A stretch of 64,000 nt of DNA, from the NCBI GenBank assembly GCA_002839095.1, contig PGXL01000001.1, forward strand, positions 124,001 to 188,000. The letters run 5' to 3'. This stretch comes from Tenericutes bacterium HGW-Tenericutes-2 (lineage in GTDB: Bacteria > Bacillota_I > Bacilli_A > Acholeplasmatales > Acholeplasmataceae). Made by a program: the position numbers and the translations under genes. Shown here piece after piece: positions 26,130-33,691 of this stretch (position 1 is the first letter of the stretch; the number at the start of each line of letters is the position of its first letter). A model generated the notes under the pieces. That model had not been told where the DNA came from and searched no databases. It saw nothing but the letters and a program-made list of their open reading frames with translations.

Positions 26130-26190
26130 AACGCTTAATATGTGTTTTTTGCGTTAAATAGGTAGAAAAACGCTATTTTTCGCTATTTTT
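26130..26190. repeat. Repeat-rich region upstream of the pdh promoter
   Basis: AACGC (26130-26134) and GCGTT (26151-26155) form an inverted repeat, and CGCTATTTTT occurs twice in tandem (26171-26190). The block lies about 40-100 bases upstream of the pdh -35 box, between convergent signals. It could be an activator or repressor site; no known operator is recognised. Confidence 0.4.
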
Positions 26191-26225
26191 TGTTTATATC
26201 TTTTATTTTTTAGAATATAAAAAAA

Positions 26226-26249
26226 AGAGGATTATTTAACAAATCCCCT
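26226..26249 (-). terminator. Intrinsic terminator of the speA-speB pair
   Basis: AGAGGATT (26226-26233) pairs with AATCCCCT (26242-26249) with one G-T wobble; on the minus strand eight T follow. It lies just after the agmatinase stop. Confidence 0.78.
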
Positions 26250-26256
26250 TTGATTC

Positions 26257-27135
26257 TTATTTTCTATTTTCTAAATTCATTTGAAGCAATAAGACAAGCT
26301 CTCTAAGTGATTTTGCTGCTACCGCAGTAGATGCTCCACTTGGATCAAGCATTGGAGACAATTCTACAAAATCAGCTGCTACAAAGTGATTAAGCTTTTG
26401 GAATTGGTCAAATGCCCAAAGTAAATCCTTATACTGCATTCCGCCTGGTTCAGGAGTACCTGTACCTGGAACAACTGCTGGATCTAGGACATCAATATCG
26501 ATTGTGACATAAACAGGAACATCCTTTAATTGTTCAACGACCTTATCTAGTCCTTCAAAATCGAATTTACGCATGTGTGTATGTCCTGATTTTGACCAAT
26601 CAAATTCTGGTTTTTCACCACTACGAATTCCGAATTGGAAAATTTTTCCATCGCCTAAAAATTTATGTACATGTCTTAAGAAGGTTGCATGTGATAGTTC
26701 TCTTCCAAAAAATGATTCTCTTAAATCTGTATGTGCATCCAGTTGGATGACATGAAGATTTGGATATTTTTCATAAACAGCTTTAATTGTTGAGTAGCTT
26801 GCTAAATGCTCACCACCAACCATCATTGGTGTTTTTCCATCCGCTAAGATTTGTTTTGTTGTATCATAAACGATTTTTAATTGCTCATCAACTTCACCAA
26901 ATGGTAGTTCAAGATCTCCAATATCTGCAGTCTTAAACTCATTTAAGTCTCTTTCACGATAAGGTGAGTACCACTCAACACCAAATGAATCCACGCGGAT
27001 AGCATGACCAGCAAATCTTGTGCCTGGTCTAAACGATGCCGTGTTATCCATTGGTACTGAAAAGATGACTACATCAGCCTCTTCATAAGTGCTCTTACAG
27101 CTTTGAAACGATAAATCTACTTTATTCATCTTCAT
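26257..27135 (-). CDS. speB: Agmatinase (ureohydrolase family)
   Basis: 292 residues from the ATG at 27133-27135, which has GGAG eight bases before it; the longer frame to 27171 begins inside the upstream gene with no ribosome site. Metal-binding motifs of the arginase/agmatinase fold are all present: GGEH, then DAHTDLRESFFG, and TIDIDVLDPAVVPGTGTPEPGG. It hydrolyses agmatine to putrescine and urea. The SpeB-type DIDVLDP-x-PGTGTPEPGG and the partner decarboxylase favour agmatinase over arginase. It overlaps the end of the decarboxylase gene by 14 bases, so translation is coupled. Confidence 0.9.
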   Translation of the reverse strand: MKMNKVDLSFQSCKSTYEEADVVIFSVPMDNTASFRPGTRFAGHAIRVDSFGVEWYSPYRERDLNEFKTADIGDLELPFGEVDEQLKIVYDTTKQILADGKTPMMVGGEHLASYSTIKAVYEKYPNLHVIQLDAHTDLRESFFGRELSHATFLRHVHKFLGDGKIFQFGIRSGEKPEFDWSKSGHTHMRKFDFEGLDKVVEQLKDVPVYVTIDIDVLDPAVVPGTGTPEPGGMQYKDLLWAFDQFQKLNHFVAADFVELSPMLDPSGASTAVAAKSLRELVLLLQMNLENRK

Positions 27136-28612
27136 ATAATTCGCTCCATTTATCCCAATATTCTTTATCAATTATTTTTATGTAACCACCCTCTGTATCT
27201 GAGAGGATGACTGAACCACTTCTTTGGTAGAAATCTAAATCGTCTAAAATATCTTGACTAATCACTTCTCCAGGTATGACGATAGGTATTCCTGGAGGAT
27301 AAATCATGACTGATTCAGCAGCAATTTCATCAACCGCTTGATTTAAAGGTACATATTTCTTTGGTGCATGATAGGCTTCTCTAGGTCTTGTGTAAGCTTC
27401 AGGATAGCTATATTTAATCTTAGGTTGTAGTGCTGGTAATTTCATTGGTGCATATTTATCAGATATGATTTTTAGTGCATCCACTAAAGCATCTAAATCT
27501 TTTTGTTTAGTCCCAATCGATAGAACAGCAAGAATTAAATGGGTTTCAGCGAGTTCAACTTGAATATGATGTTCATCAAACATTTCCTTATACACATCAA
27601 ATCCAGTCACTCCAAGTCCAGATACCTTAACGATAATCTTTGTCTCATCATAATCATAAGCATTCTTCTTTAAGAAATATTTATCATCAACAGCCTTTAA
27701 GCCCTTGATCTTATTAATTCTATCTCTTGTATCCTTAGCCATTTTGATTAAAATGGGTATTTGTTTAGGTCCTTCAAAATAAATATGTTTTCTAGCAACA
27801 TCAAGACTTGCTAATAGCAAGCTAGATGGTGAAGTGGATTGAATCATGTTAATTGTCGATCTTAAGCGAATATGATCAACACTTGAGCCTTGAGTAATTA
27901 AAACAGAGCTTTGTGTTAGAGATCCTACAGTTTTATGTAGTGAGCATGAACTCATGTCAGCTCCTGCTTCCATTGAACTCCCTGGTAAAAGAGGAGAAAA
28001 AGGAAGATGTGAACCATGGGCTTCATCCACTAAGACCATCATATCCTTTGAATGAGCAAATTCTACTATTTTCTTCAAATCGCTTGTGACTCCAAAGTAG
28101 GTTGGGTTGATAACAAAGACAGCCTTTGCATCTGGGTTTTCTAAAATTGCTTTTTCGACTTCATCGTACTCCATATGATTTGCTATACCTAGCTCATCAT
28201 CTAAATATGGTTTTACAAATATAGGAACAGCACCACTTAAAATAAGTGCATTGATTGCAGATTTATGAACATTTCTTGGTAATATTATTTTTTCTTTGGC
28301 ACGACAAACTGACATAATCATTGCGAGTATACCCATTGTCGTTCCGCCTGTTAAAAAATATGCCTTTTCAGCAAGAAAAGCATCAGCCATTAATTCCGCT
28401 GCTTCCTTGATGACACCAGTCGGTCTATTCAAATTGTCTAAACCTCTTGGTGCATTAGCATCTAATTTAAACATATGATTTCCAGCATATTCAATCATAT
28501 CATTATTTAAAGAACCTAGCTTATGACCAGGAACATCATGACATACTGTTTCGCTTTCCGCATATTCTAATAATTTCGTATAAAAGGGTGTCAATTCGTG
28601 ATTCTTTTCCAT
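27122..28612 (-). CDS. speA: Arginine (Orn/Lys/Arg family) decarboxylase, PLP-dependent
   Basis: 496 residues of the aspartate-aminotransferase-fold decarboxylase family (as in B. subtilis SpeA). The PLP lysine lies in SCSLHKTVGSLTQSS. The preceding VDEAHGSHLPFSP binds the cofactor, and GGTTMGILAMIMS binds phosphate. C-terminal segment PPGIPIVIPGE matches the family. The N-terminal wing domain of large inducible decarboxylases is absent. Paired with agmatinase, the substrate is most likely arginine, giving agmatine and then putrescine. Lysine or ornithine decarboxylase are alternatives. This route competes for arginine with the deiminase operon at 46-50 kb. Confidence 0.85.
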   Translation of the reverse strand: MEKNHELTPFYTKLLEYAESETVCHDVPGHKLGSLNNDMIEYAGNHMFKLDANAPRGLDNLNRPTGVIKEAAELMADAFLAEKAYFLTGGTTMGILAMIMSVCRAKEKIILPRNVHKSAINALILSGAVPIFVKPYLDDELGIANHMEYDEVEKAILENPDAKAVFVINPTYFGVTSDLKKIVEFAHSKDMMVLVDEAHGSHLPFSPLLPGSSMEAGADMSSCSLHKTVGSLTQSSVLITQGSSVDHIRLRSTINMIQSTSPSSLLLASLDVARKHIYFEGPKQIPILIKMAKDTRDRINKIKGLKAVDDKYFLKKNAYDYDETKIIVKVSGLGVTGFDVYKEMFDEHHIQVELAETHLILAVLSIGTKQKDLDALVDALKIISDKYAPMKLPALQPKIKYSYPEAYTRPREAYHAPKKYVPLNQAVDEIAAESVMIYPPGIPIVIPGEVISQDILDDLDFYQRSGSVILSDTEGGYIKIIDKEYWDKWSELYEDE

Positions 28613-28737
28613 GTATTACCCACCTTTCCAAAATGCAAATCTATTTTAACACTTTTCAATGTATTTTAAAACATTTTTATCTTTTTCTTTAGAAATAATT
28701 TCTATATGCCTTGTAGGATAAGAATATGTGAAAAAAA

Positions 28738-28746
28738 TGGTATAAT
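28738..28746 (+). promoter_or_regulatory. Extended -10 promoter of the MscS gene
   Basis: TGGTATAAT (28738-28746) is an extended -10 box with no convincing -35; the ATG follows 27 bases later behind AAGAGG. Confidence 0.55.
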
Positions 28747-28773
28747 ATAGGAAAAGCGAAAAGAGGTTTGAAT

Positions 28774-29853
28774 ATGTTTAATGACATTTTACTAACAGCT
28801 GTGGCACTGAATTCCATATTCACTGCCATCATCATTTTATCAATGATAGGAATTCTTATTGTTGAACATAAACTATTAAAAAAGAACGAAGAATCATTAA
28901 AAAAAGGTGTAATTATCTTTATTTACTCGGTAACATTTATTCTGCTTGGCTTATCCGTGTTAGGAATACTCTGGATATGGGATTTTGATCTTAATGCATA
29001 TTTCCTAAGCATTTATGATTCAGGAATGATTACGATTGCTGAAAGCATCGGAAAAATAGTTTCAAGTGCAATTATTATCTTCATCGCGATGCTTATTCTT
29101 CGCATTTCAAAAATCACCTTAAAAAGAGTTGGTTTAAAGGAATCTGTGAATCAAAGAAGAAAGCGTACTGTTGCTAGAGTAACACGTAGTATTACAAAAT
29201 ATGTCGTGGGTATCGCAGCATTCTTAATCGTTTTATCTGTTTGGGGAGTCAATGTAGCACCAGCATTAGCAGGCCTTGGAATTATGGGTCTTGTTATTGG
29301 TTTGGGTGCACAGAAATTTATCAATGATTTAATTAGTGGGTTCTTCATTATCTTCGAGCACCACTTTGATGTTGGAGATAAAATAGAGGTTCAAGGCTTC
29401 AAGGGTGAAGTCATTGATATCGGTTTGAAAACTACCAAAATAAGAAATTGGAAAAATGAAATTAAAATTCTTTCTAACGGTGAAATCAGCAACTTAATCA
29501 ATTATTCGAAAGAATTTTCTGTAGCTGTTGTAGAATTTGGAATCGCTTATTCAGAGGATGTTCAATCAACAATTGATATGCTCAATAGAGAGCTACCTTC
29601 TATAAGAAAGGATTTATATGAAATTGTTGAGGATCCTAAGGTTGTAGGTGTTATTAACCTATCTAGTAGTTCTGTGGATATGAGAGTGGTAGCGAAAACC
29701 TTAAATGAACAACACTACGGTGTTGAAAGAGAGCTTAGAAAAAGAATTAAACAATTGCTTGATCAAGAAGGTATCGAAATACCATTCCCACAAGTTGTTG
29801 TTCATCAACCTGTTAAAAAAGTTAAGAAGCAAGCAAAAAGCGATATCGAGTGA
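28774..29853 (+). CDS. Small-conductance mechanosensitive channel, MscS family
   Basis: 359 residues from the ATG at 28774, chosen because AAGAGG stands seven bases upstream; the TTG at 28768 overlaps that spacing. Four or five membrane helices are followed by the pore-lining helix with its Gly/Ala pattern (APALAGLGIMGLVIGLGAQKFI, at about 165-186). The beta domain comes next (FDVGDKIEVQGFKGEVIDIGLKTTKIR), and then the cytoplasmic alpha/beta domain. The channel opens under membrane tension and releases solutes during osmotic downshock, important for a cell with little or no wall. It is monocistronic, divergent from speA, and its terminator overlaps the stop codon. Confidence 0.93.
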   Translation: MFNDILLTAVALNSIFTAIIILSMIGILIVEHKLLKKNEESLKKGVIIFIYSVTFILLGLSVLGILWIWDFDLNAYFLSIYDSGMITIAESIGKIVSSAIIIFIAMLILRISKITLKRVGLKESVNQRRKRTVARVTRSITKYVVGIAAFLIVLSVWGVNVAPALAGLGIMGLVIGLGAQKFINDLISGFFIIFEHHFDVGDKIEVQGFKGEVIDIGLKTTKIRNWKNEIKILSNGEISNLINYSKEFSVAVVEFGIAYSEDVQSTIDMLNRELPSIRKDLYEIVEDPKVVGVINLSSSSVDMRVVAKTLNEQHYGVERELRKRIKQLLDQEGIEIPFPQVVVHQPVKKVKKQAKSDIE

Positions 29854-29863
29854 TATCGCTTTT
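29836..29863 (+). terminator. Terminator overlapping the end of the MscS gene
   Basis: AAAAGCGATATC (29836-29847), loop GAGT, GATATCGCTTTT (29852-29863) form a perfect 12-bp stem that includes the stop codon; more T follows. Confidence 0.9.
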
Positions 29864-29867
29864 CTTT

Positions 29868-30038
29868 TTATTTTTTTTGAATTTTTTCTCTTTTTTTAGG
29901 GAAACAATCATCATCGCAAGTTTTAGCATACGCACATCTTGAGCAAACGCCTTCATCTTTCTTTTTTGTCATGCTATAGATTATAAGAGCAACAATTGAA
30001 ATTACTATTAATAAGATAACAATATCGGTAAATGTCAT
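29868..30038 (-). CDS. FeoB-associated Cys-rich membrane protein
   Basis: A 56-residue protein that is easy to miss. One membrane helix (about 5-22), then KKKDEGVCSRCAYAKTCDDD and a basic tail; cysteines at 32, 35, 41 and 45 give a C-x2-C-x5-C-x3-C pattern. Small proteins of this design sit directly after feoB in many Bacillota and are known as FeoB-associated Cys-rich proteins; the cysteines may hold or reduce incoming ferrous iron. The ATG overlaps the feoB stop (ATGA), so translation is coupled. Its 3' end lies just past the converging MscS terminator, which on the minus strand would also serve this operon. Confidence 0.85.
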   Translation of the reverse strand: MTFTDIVILLIVISIVALIIYSMTKKKDEGVCSRCAYAKTCDDDCFPKKREKIQKK

Positions 30039-32017
30039 AATAACACCTCTATTATTCTTCCAATGTTAAAGACTAAGACGGCTAAAACCCAAGCGATTCC
30101 TGTTTGGAATAGTACAGCCTTCCACATTCTCTTTGTCGTTCCTAATTCCTGGCGCATCGCACCAATTGCACCAAAGCATGGAGCACTAAACAAATTAAAG
30201 ACCATAAATGCATAAGCGGATGATGCCGTAAAGAAGCCAAACGCACCACTTCCAAAGATGAGTAATCCTTCTGAGGTTGTATCAGAGTATCCCGCAATAA
30301 TTGCCATCGATGCCACGACTTGTTCCTTGGCTACTAAGCCTTGAATCGCTGAAACTGTCGCTTCCCAGCTCCAGGTTCCTAGCATTGGATAAAATACCCA
30401 TGCAAAGATATTTCCTATACTTGCCAATATGGAATCAGCTGGATCAACTCCATAAGTGAAACTCCAAGAAAAACTAATGAAAACCCAGATTACTATTGAT
30501 GCTAATAAAATAATGGATCCTGCTCTTTGAATAAATGCCCATGCCTTCGATGTAACATCAAGGAATACATATCTAAAGCTTGGCATTTTATATTCAGGCA
30601 GCTCTAGTATAAAGCTTGAAGTATGACCTTTAAAAAGTATTTTTTTCATTAAGAAGGCAGAGCTTAAAATCACTGCAATAGCAAAGAAATAAAGGGATGC
30701 ACTTGCAAGTCCTGAATAATCATTAAAGAAATAGCCAGCGAATAATGTGATGATTGGTAATTTAGCACTACAAGGAATAAATGGAGTTAGTAAAATAGTC
30801 ATCTTCTTTTCTGTTTCATCATTAATAGTTCTTGCTGATAAAATAGCTGGGACGCTACAACCACTACCAATAATAAATGGGATTAATGATTTTCCAGATA
30901 AACCTACCTTTTGAAATATTCGGTCTAAAAAGAATGCGATTCTTGACATATAGCCTGTCGTTTCTAAAAATGAAATTAAGACAAATAAAATTATCAACTG
31001 TGGAAGGAAATTTAAGATAGCTCCAACACCAGCGAGCATTCCATCAATCACTAAGCTTTTTGACCAAGGTGAAGCTCCTAAATTAACCAATACAGTATCT
31101 AACCATTCTCCTAATAAACCAACAAAATGATCAACAAATTCAACTGTCCAACCACCAACTGGACCTGCAGCTAAATAATAAACTCCAAACATTATAATCA
31201 TAAAAATCGGAATTGCTAAATACTTATTTAAAAATACAGAATCCAATCGATCAGTCCATGTGATCTGATCTTTTCTCGCTTCAATTGCTTCATCTCTTAT
31301 ATTTTCAATATAGCGATATCTTTCATCTGCAATGACTTGTTCCATATCTCTATTATAGGATGATGAAAGTTTTTCAACGATTTTTTTCGTTTCTTCAACA
31401 TGATGCTCTTCAAATAATGGATCATTTTCAATTAACTTAATCGCAAGAAATCGGCTATGATTTGTATCGACAATATTTCCGACCTCTAAGATAGCTTGTT
31501 CAAGCTGATGGTCATAGATATGCTTATATTGATTTTTTCTGTAATCCTGCATCTTCATGTATTGGATTAAGTTGAAGACATTGGTTTTCTTTAATGCTGA
31601 TATGGGAAGGATGGTTGTATCTAATTGATCTTCAAGAGATTTTAAATCAATTTTAATACCTCTTTTGTCTGCAATATCCATCATATTTAAAGCAATCACC
31701 ATTGGAATTTTTAATTCTAATAGTTGAGTAGTCAAATATAAGCTTCTTTCTATAGATGTTGAATCGATAATATTTAATATTAAATCGACCTTTTCTTCAA
31801 AAAGAAATGTTCTAGATATGTTTTCTTCAATGCTATATGGAGATAGTGAATATATCCCTGGTAAATCGATAAGCTCAAAATTAGTACCACGAATGATACC
31901 TACTTTTCTTTCAACAGTAACACCTGGCCAGTTACCAACCTTTTGATTGGTTCCAGTGAGTAAATTAAATAACGTTGTTTTTCCAGAATTTTGATTTCCG
32001 ACTAAGGCAATTCTCAT
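30035..32017 (-). CDS. feoB: Ferrous iron transporter B
   Basis: 660 residues. An N-terminal G domain carries GNQNSGKT (7-14), the switch region GVTVERK, DLPGIYSLSP (G3) and LNMMD (G4). A helical regulatory region follows, and then about ten membrane segments with the Gate motifs (ITLFAGYFFND, GSGCSVPAI). It imports ferrous iron with GTP-linked gating. It overlaps feoA by four bases at its start and the Cys-rich partner by four at its end, forming feoA-feoB-partner. Requirement for iron fits the radical-SAM KamA, other metalloenzymes and the haem membrane protein in this window. Confidence 0.95.
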   Translation of the reverse strand: MRIALVGNQNSGKTTLFNLLTGTNQKVGNWPGVTVERKVGIIRGTNFELIDLPGIYSLSPYSIEENISRTFLFEEKVDLILNIIDSTSIERSLYLTTQLLELKIPMVIALNMMDIADKRGIKIDLKSLEDQLDTTILPISALKKTNVFNLIQYMKMQDYRKNQYKHIYDHQLEQAILEVGNIVDTNHSRFLAIKLIENDPLFEEHHVEETKKIVEKLSSSYNRDMEQVIADERYRYIENIRDEAIEARKDQITWTDRLDSVFLNKYLAIPIFMIIMFGVYYLAAGPVGGWTVEFVDHFVGLLGEWLDTVLVNLGASPWSKSLVIDGMLAGVGAILNFLPQLIILFVLISFLETTGYMSRIAFFLDRIFQKVGLSGKSLIPFIIGSGCSVPAILSARTINDETEKKMTILLTPFIPCSAKLPIITLFAGYFFNDYSGLASASLYFFAIAVILSSAFLMKKILFKGHTSSFILELPEYKMPSFRYVFLDVTSKAWAFIQRAGSIILLASIVIWVFISFSWSFTYGVDPADSILASIGNIFAWVFYPMLGTWSWEATVSAIQGLVAKEQVVASMAIIAGYSDTTSEGLLIFGSGAFGFFTASSAYAFMVFNLFSAPCFGAIGAMRQELGTTKRMWKAVLFQTGIAWVLAVLVFNIGRIIEVLL

Positions 32018-32283
32018 GCAATCACCTCAACGTCAATCATCGCTAAATCTCTTTTTCTTAAGCAAAGCTCATAGCCTCTAAGCTCAATATCATAAGGATC
32101 ACCTAGTGGTGCTATTTTTTTAATCTTAATCTGAACACCTTCAGTAATTCCCATATCGAGTAGACGTCTTCTTAAGGCTTTATCAATCGTGTTTAAAAAG
32201 ACGACCTTGGCCTTCTGTCCTTTTCTTAAGTTTGAAAGAACAGTTTGGTCACCTGTTCCATACTTAGTCTTACTATTTTTCAT
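32014..32283 (-). CDS. feoA: FeoA domain protein
   Basis: 89 residues with the SH3-like FeoA fold (about 14-86): LSNLRKGQKAKVVFL, RRRLLDMGITEGVQIKI, APLGDPYDIELRGYELCLRK. FeoA is a cytosolic partner that aids FeoB. It overlaps feoB by four bases (ATGA), and an AGGAGC ribosome site precedes the ATG. A sigma-A-type promoter lies 40 bases upstream. Confidence 0.93.
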   Translation of the reverse strand: MKNSKTKYGTGDQTVLSNLRKGQKAKVVFLNTIDKALRRRLLDMGITEGVQIKIKKIAPLGDPYDIELRGYELCLRKRDLAMIDVEVIA

Positions 32284-32321
32284 CTACAAAAGCTCCTTAT
32301 GTCTCGCATTATATCAGTTTT

Positions 32322-32349
32322 ATTATAGGGTATTTATAGAATAAGTCAA
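32322..32349 (-). promoter_or_regulatory. feo operon promoter
   Basis: Minus-strand TTGACT (32344-32349), 16-base spacer, TATAAT (32322-32327). AT-rich sequence around it may hold a Fur-type operator, but no clear 19-bp Fur palindrome is seen. Confidence 0.7.
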
Positions 32350-32393
32350 ATAAAGTTATAAGAGTTTATGATTAGCATTATAAATAAGAAAAA

Positions 32394-32409
32394 ACAGGCC
32401 GAAGCCTGT
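32394..32409 (-). terminator. Terminator of the second diguanylate cyclase gene
   Basis: ACAGGC (32394-32399), tetraloop CGAA, GCCTGT (32404-32409); on the minus strand six T follow. It lies directly after the stop codon. Confidence 0.88.
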
Positions 32410-32410
32410 A

Positions 32411-33556
32411 TTAAACATAAACATTTTTATTTTGTTTTCCAATATTTTTCTCATCATACATTTTTCGATCTAGATTATCAAAAAACTCATAAAATGAACC
32501 GTGATACTTAGGATTATAAACTCCATACCCCATGGATAAGCCCATTGGTAATTTATTTTGTCTTTTTAGATTATAATTCTCTATATTTTCATTAATTCGA
32601 TCAACAATGTTGAAAAGTACGCCTTCATCTTCCGTTTCTAAAATCACGCAAAATTCATCTCCACCAATTCTAGCGACGAAATCATCCTTTCGAATACTTC
32701 TCTTTAAAATAAGTCCCAATTCAACAAGTGCTACATCACCAACCTGATGACTATGTGCATCATTAATCAACTTAAAATCATCGATATCAATCATGATTGC
32801 ACAAATGTTTCTCTTCGGATTTTTCATATTGGATAAATAACTGACTTGCTTATCAAATTCTCTTCGATTGAATAAACCCGTTAACGGATCAGTATTGATG
32901 ATTCTAGATTGAATATTGATATAGATAATAATTAATGAAACTGTCATCGATGGCCAAAGTAATGTGAACTCTGGATTAACAAATTGAATCATGGAAGCTA
33001 TCATCGGTGGAATAGGAAATAAGATCAAAGCGTATAAATCAGTCTTATTTAAATACTTACGATGTAAATTGATATAAATAAAGGATAGCATTAAGACTAC
33101 ATAGCTCATGATAAGAATTGTATTGTAATGCTCTCCACGCAAAAAACTTCCGGATGAATCTAGAGTGAAAACAAAGTTGAGCCCAAATAAGCTGAGAACA
33201 ATGAATAATATGTTAACAATAAGAAGCGGTGATAAAAACATTAAAAGTTTCTTTGCATGCTTATCATTCTCATAAATATGGAAATTTATGTAGAGCATCC
33301 AAGTGATAATTACGAGCGGTATCAGCAAGAAATATAATGCAATCGATGAAACATAGATGAGTTGTCCTAAATTGGTTTCAACACCTTTAAAGACATTATG
33401 AATAATCTCAACAAGCAATATGGCTATATTAAATAACAACAAGCCAAAAAAGTATCGATTTTTAGCATAAGTCGATCTCACTTGCTTTCTAAAACTAAAG
33501 AAAATAATAAGTAATATAACAATTGCAATAATGTTTGTTTGATTATGGATTATCAT
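32411..33556 (-). CDS. Membrane diguanylate cyclase (GGDEF domain)
   Basis: 381 residues: seven probable membrane helices (1-215), then a complete GGDEF domain, with NTDPLTGLFNRREFDKQ, CAIMIDIDDFKLINDAHSH and the canonical active loop RIGGDEFCVIL. The helical N-terminus resembles the 7TM sensor arrangement common in Gram-positive cyclases, but I cannot name a ligand domain. There is no inhibitory RxxD site just before GGDEF (the five residues upstream read DDFVA). Together with the AGDEF protein at 5.6 kb it implies cyclic di-GMP signalling. No EAL or HD-GYP phosphodiesterase is in the window. Confidence 0.92.
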   Translation of the reverse strand: MIIHNQTNIIAIVILLIIFFSFRKQVRSTYAKNRYFFGLLLFNIAILLVEIIHNVFKGVETNLGQLIYVSSIALYFLLIPLVIITWMLYINFHIYENDKHAKKLLMFLSPLLIVNILFIVLSLFGLNFVFTLDSSGSFLRGEHYNTILIMSYVVLMLSFIYINLHRKYLNKTDLYALILFPIPPMIASMIQFVNPEFTLLWPSMTVSLIIIYINIQSRIINTDPLTGLFNRREFDKQVSYLSNMKNPKRNICAIMIDIDDFKLINDAHSHQVGDVALVELGLILKRSIRKDDFVARIGGDEFCVILETEDEGVLFNIVDRINENIENYNLKRQNKLPMGLSMGYGVYNPKYHGSFYEFFDNLDRKMYDEKNIGKQNKNVYV

Positions 33557-33651
33557 TTAATATATTCCTTTATCGTAGTTTCTAGTAAGATAATAGCATA
33601 ATAATTCCATATTGCAAACTATTTTTATAATTATTTAATAATTAATATAAT

Positions 33652-33675
33652 AAAGGCGGAAATAAATCCGCCTTT
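33652..33675 (-). terminator. Terminator of the giant lipoprotein gene
   Basis: AAAGGCGGA (33652-33660), loop AATAAA, TCCGCCTTT (33667-33675); the following T run on the minus strand is short. Confidence 0.75.
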
Positions 33676-33691
33676 ACATATAATCAAATAA

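Noticed and set aside
26121-26140. A cre site at the pdh operon (AAAACGCTTAA)
   Set aside because: Only the CGCTT core is present, the flanks do not fit the consensus, and it lies well upstream of the promoter.
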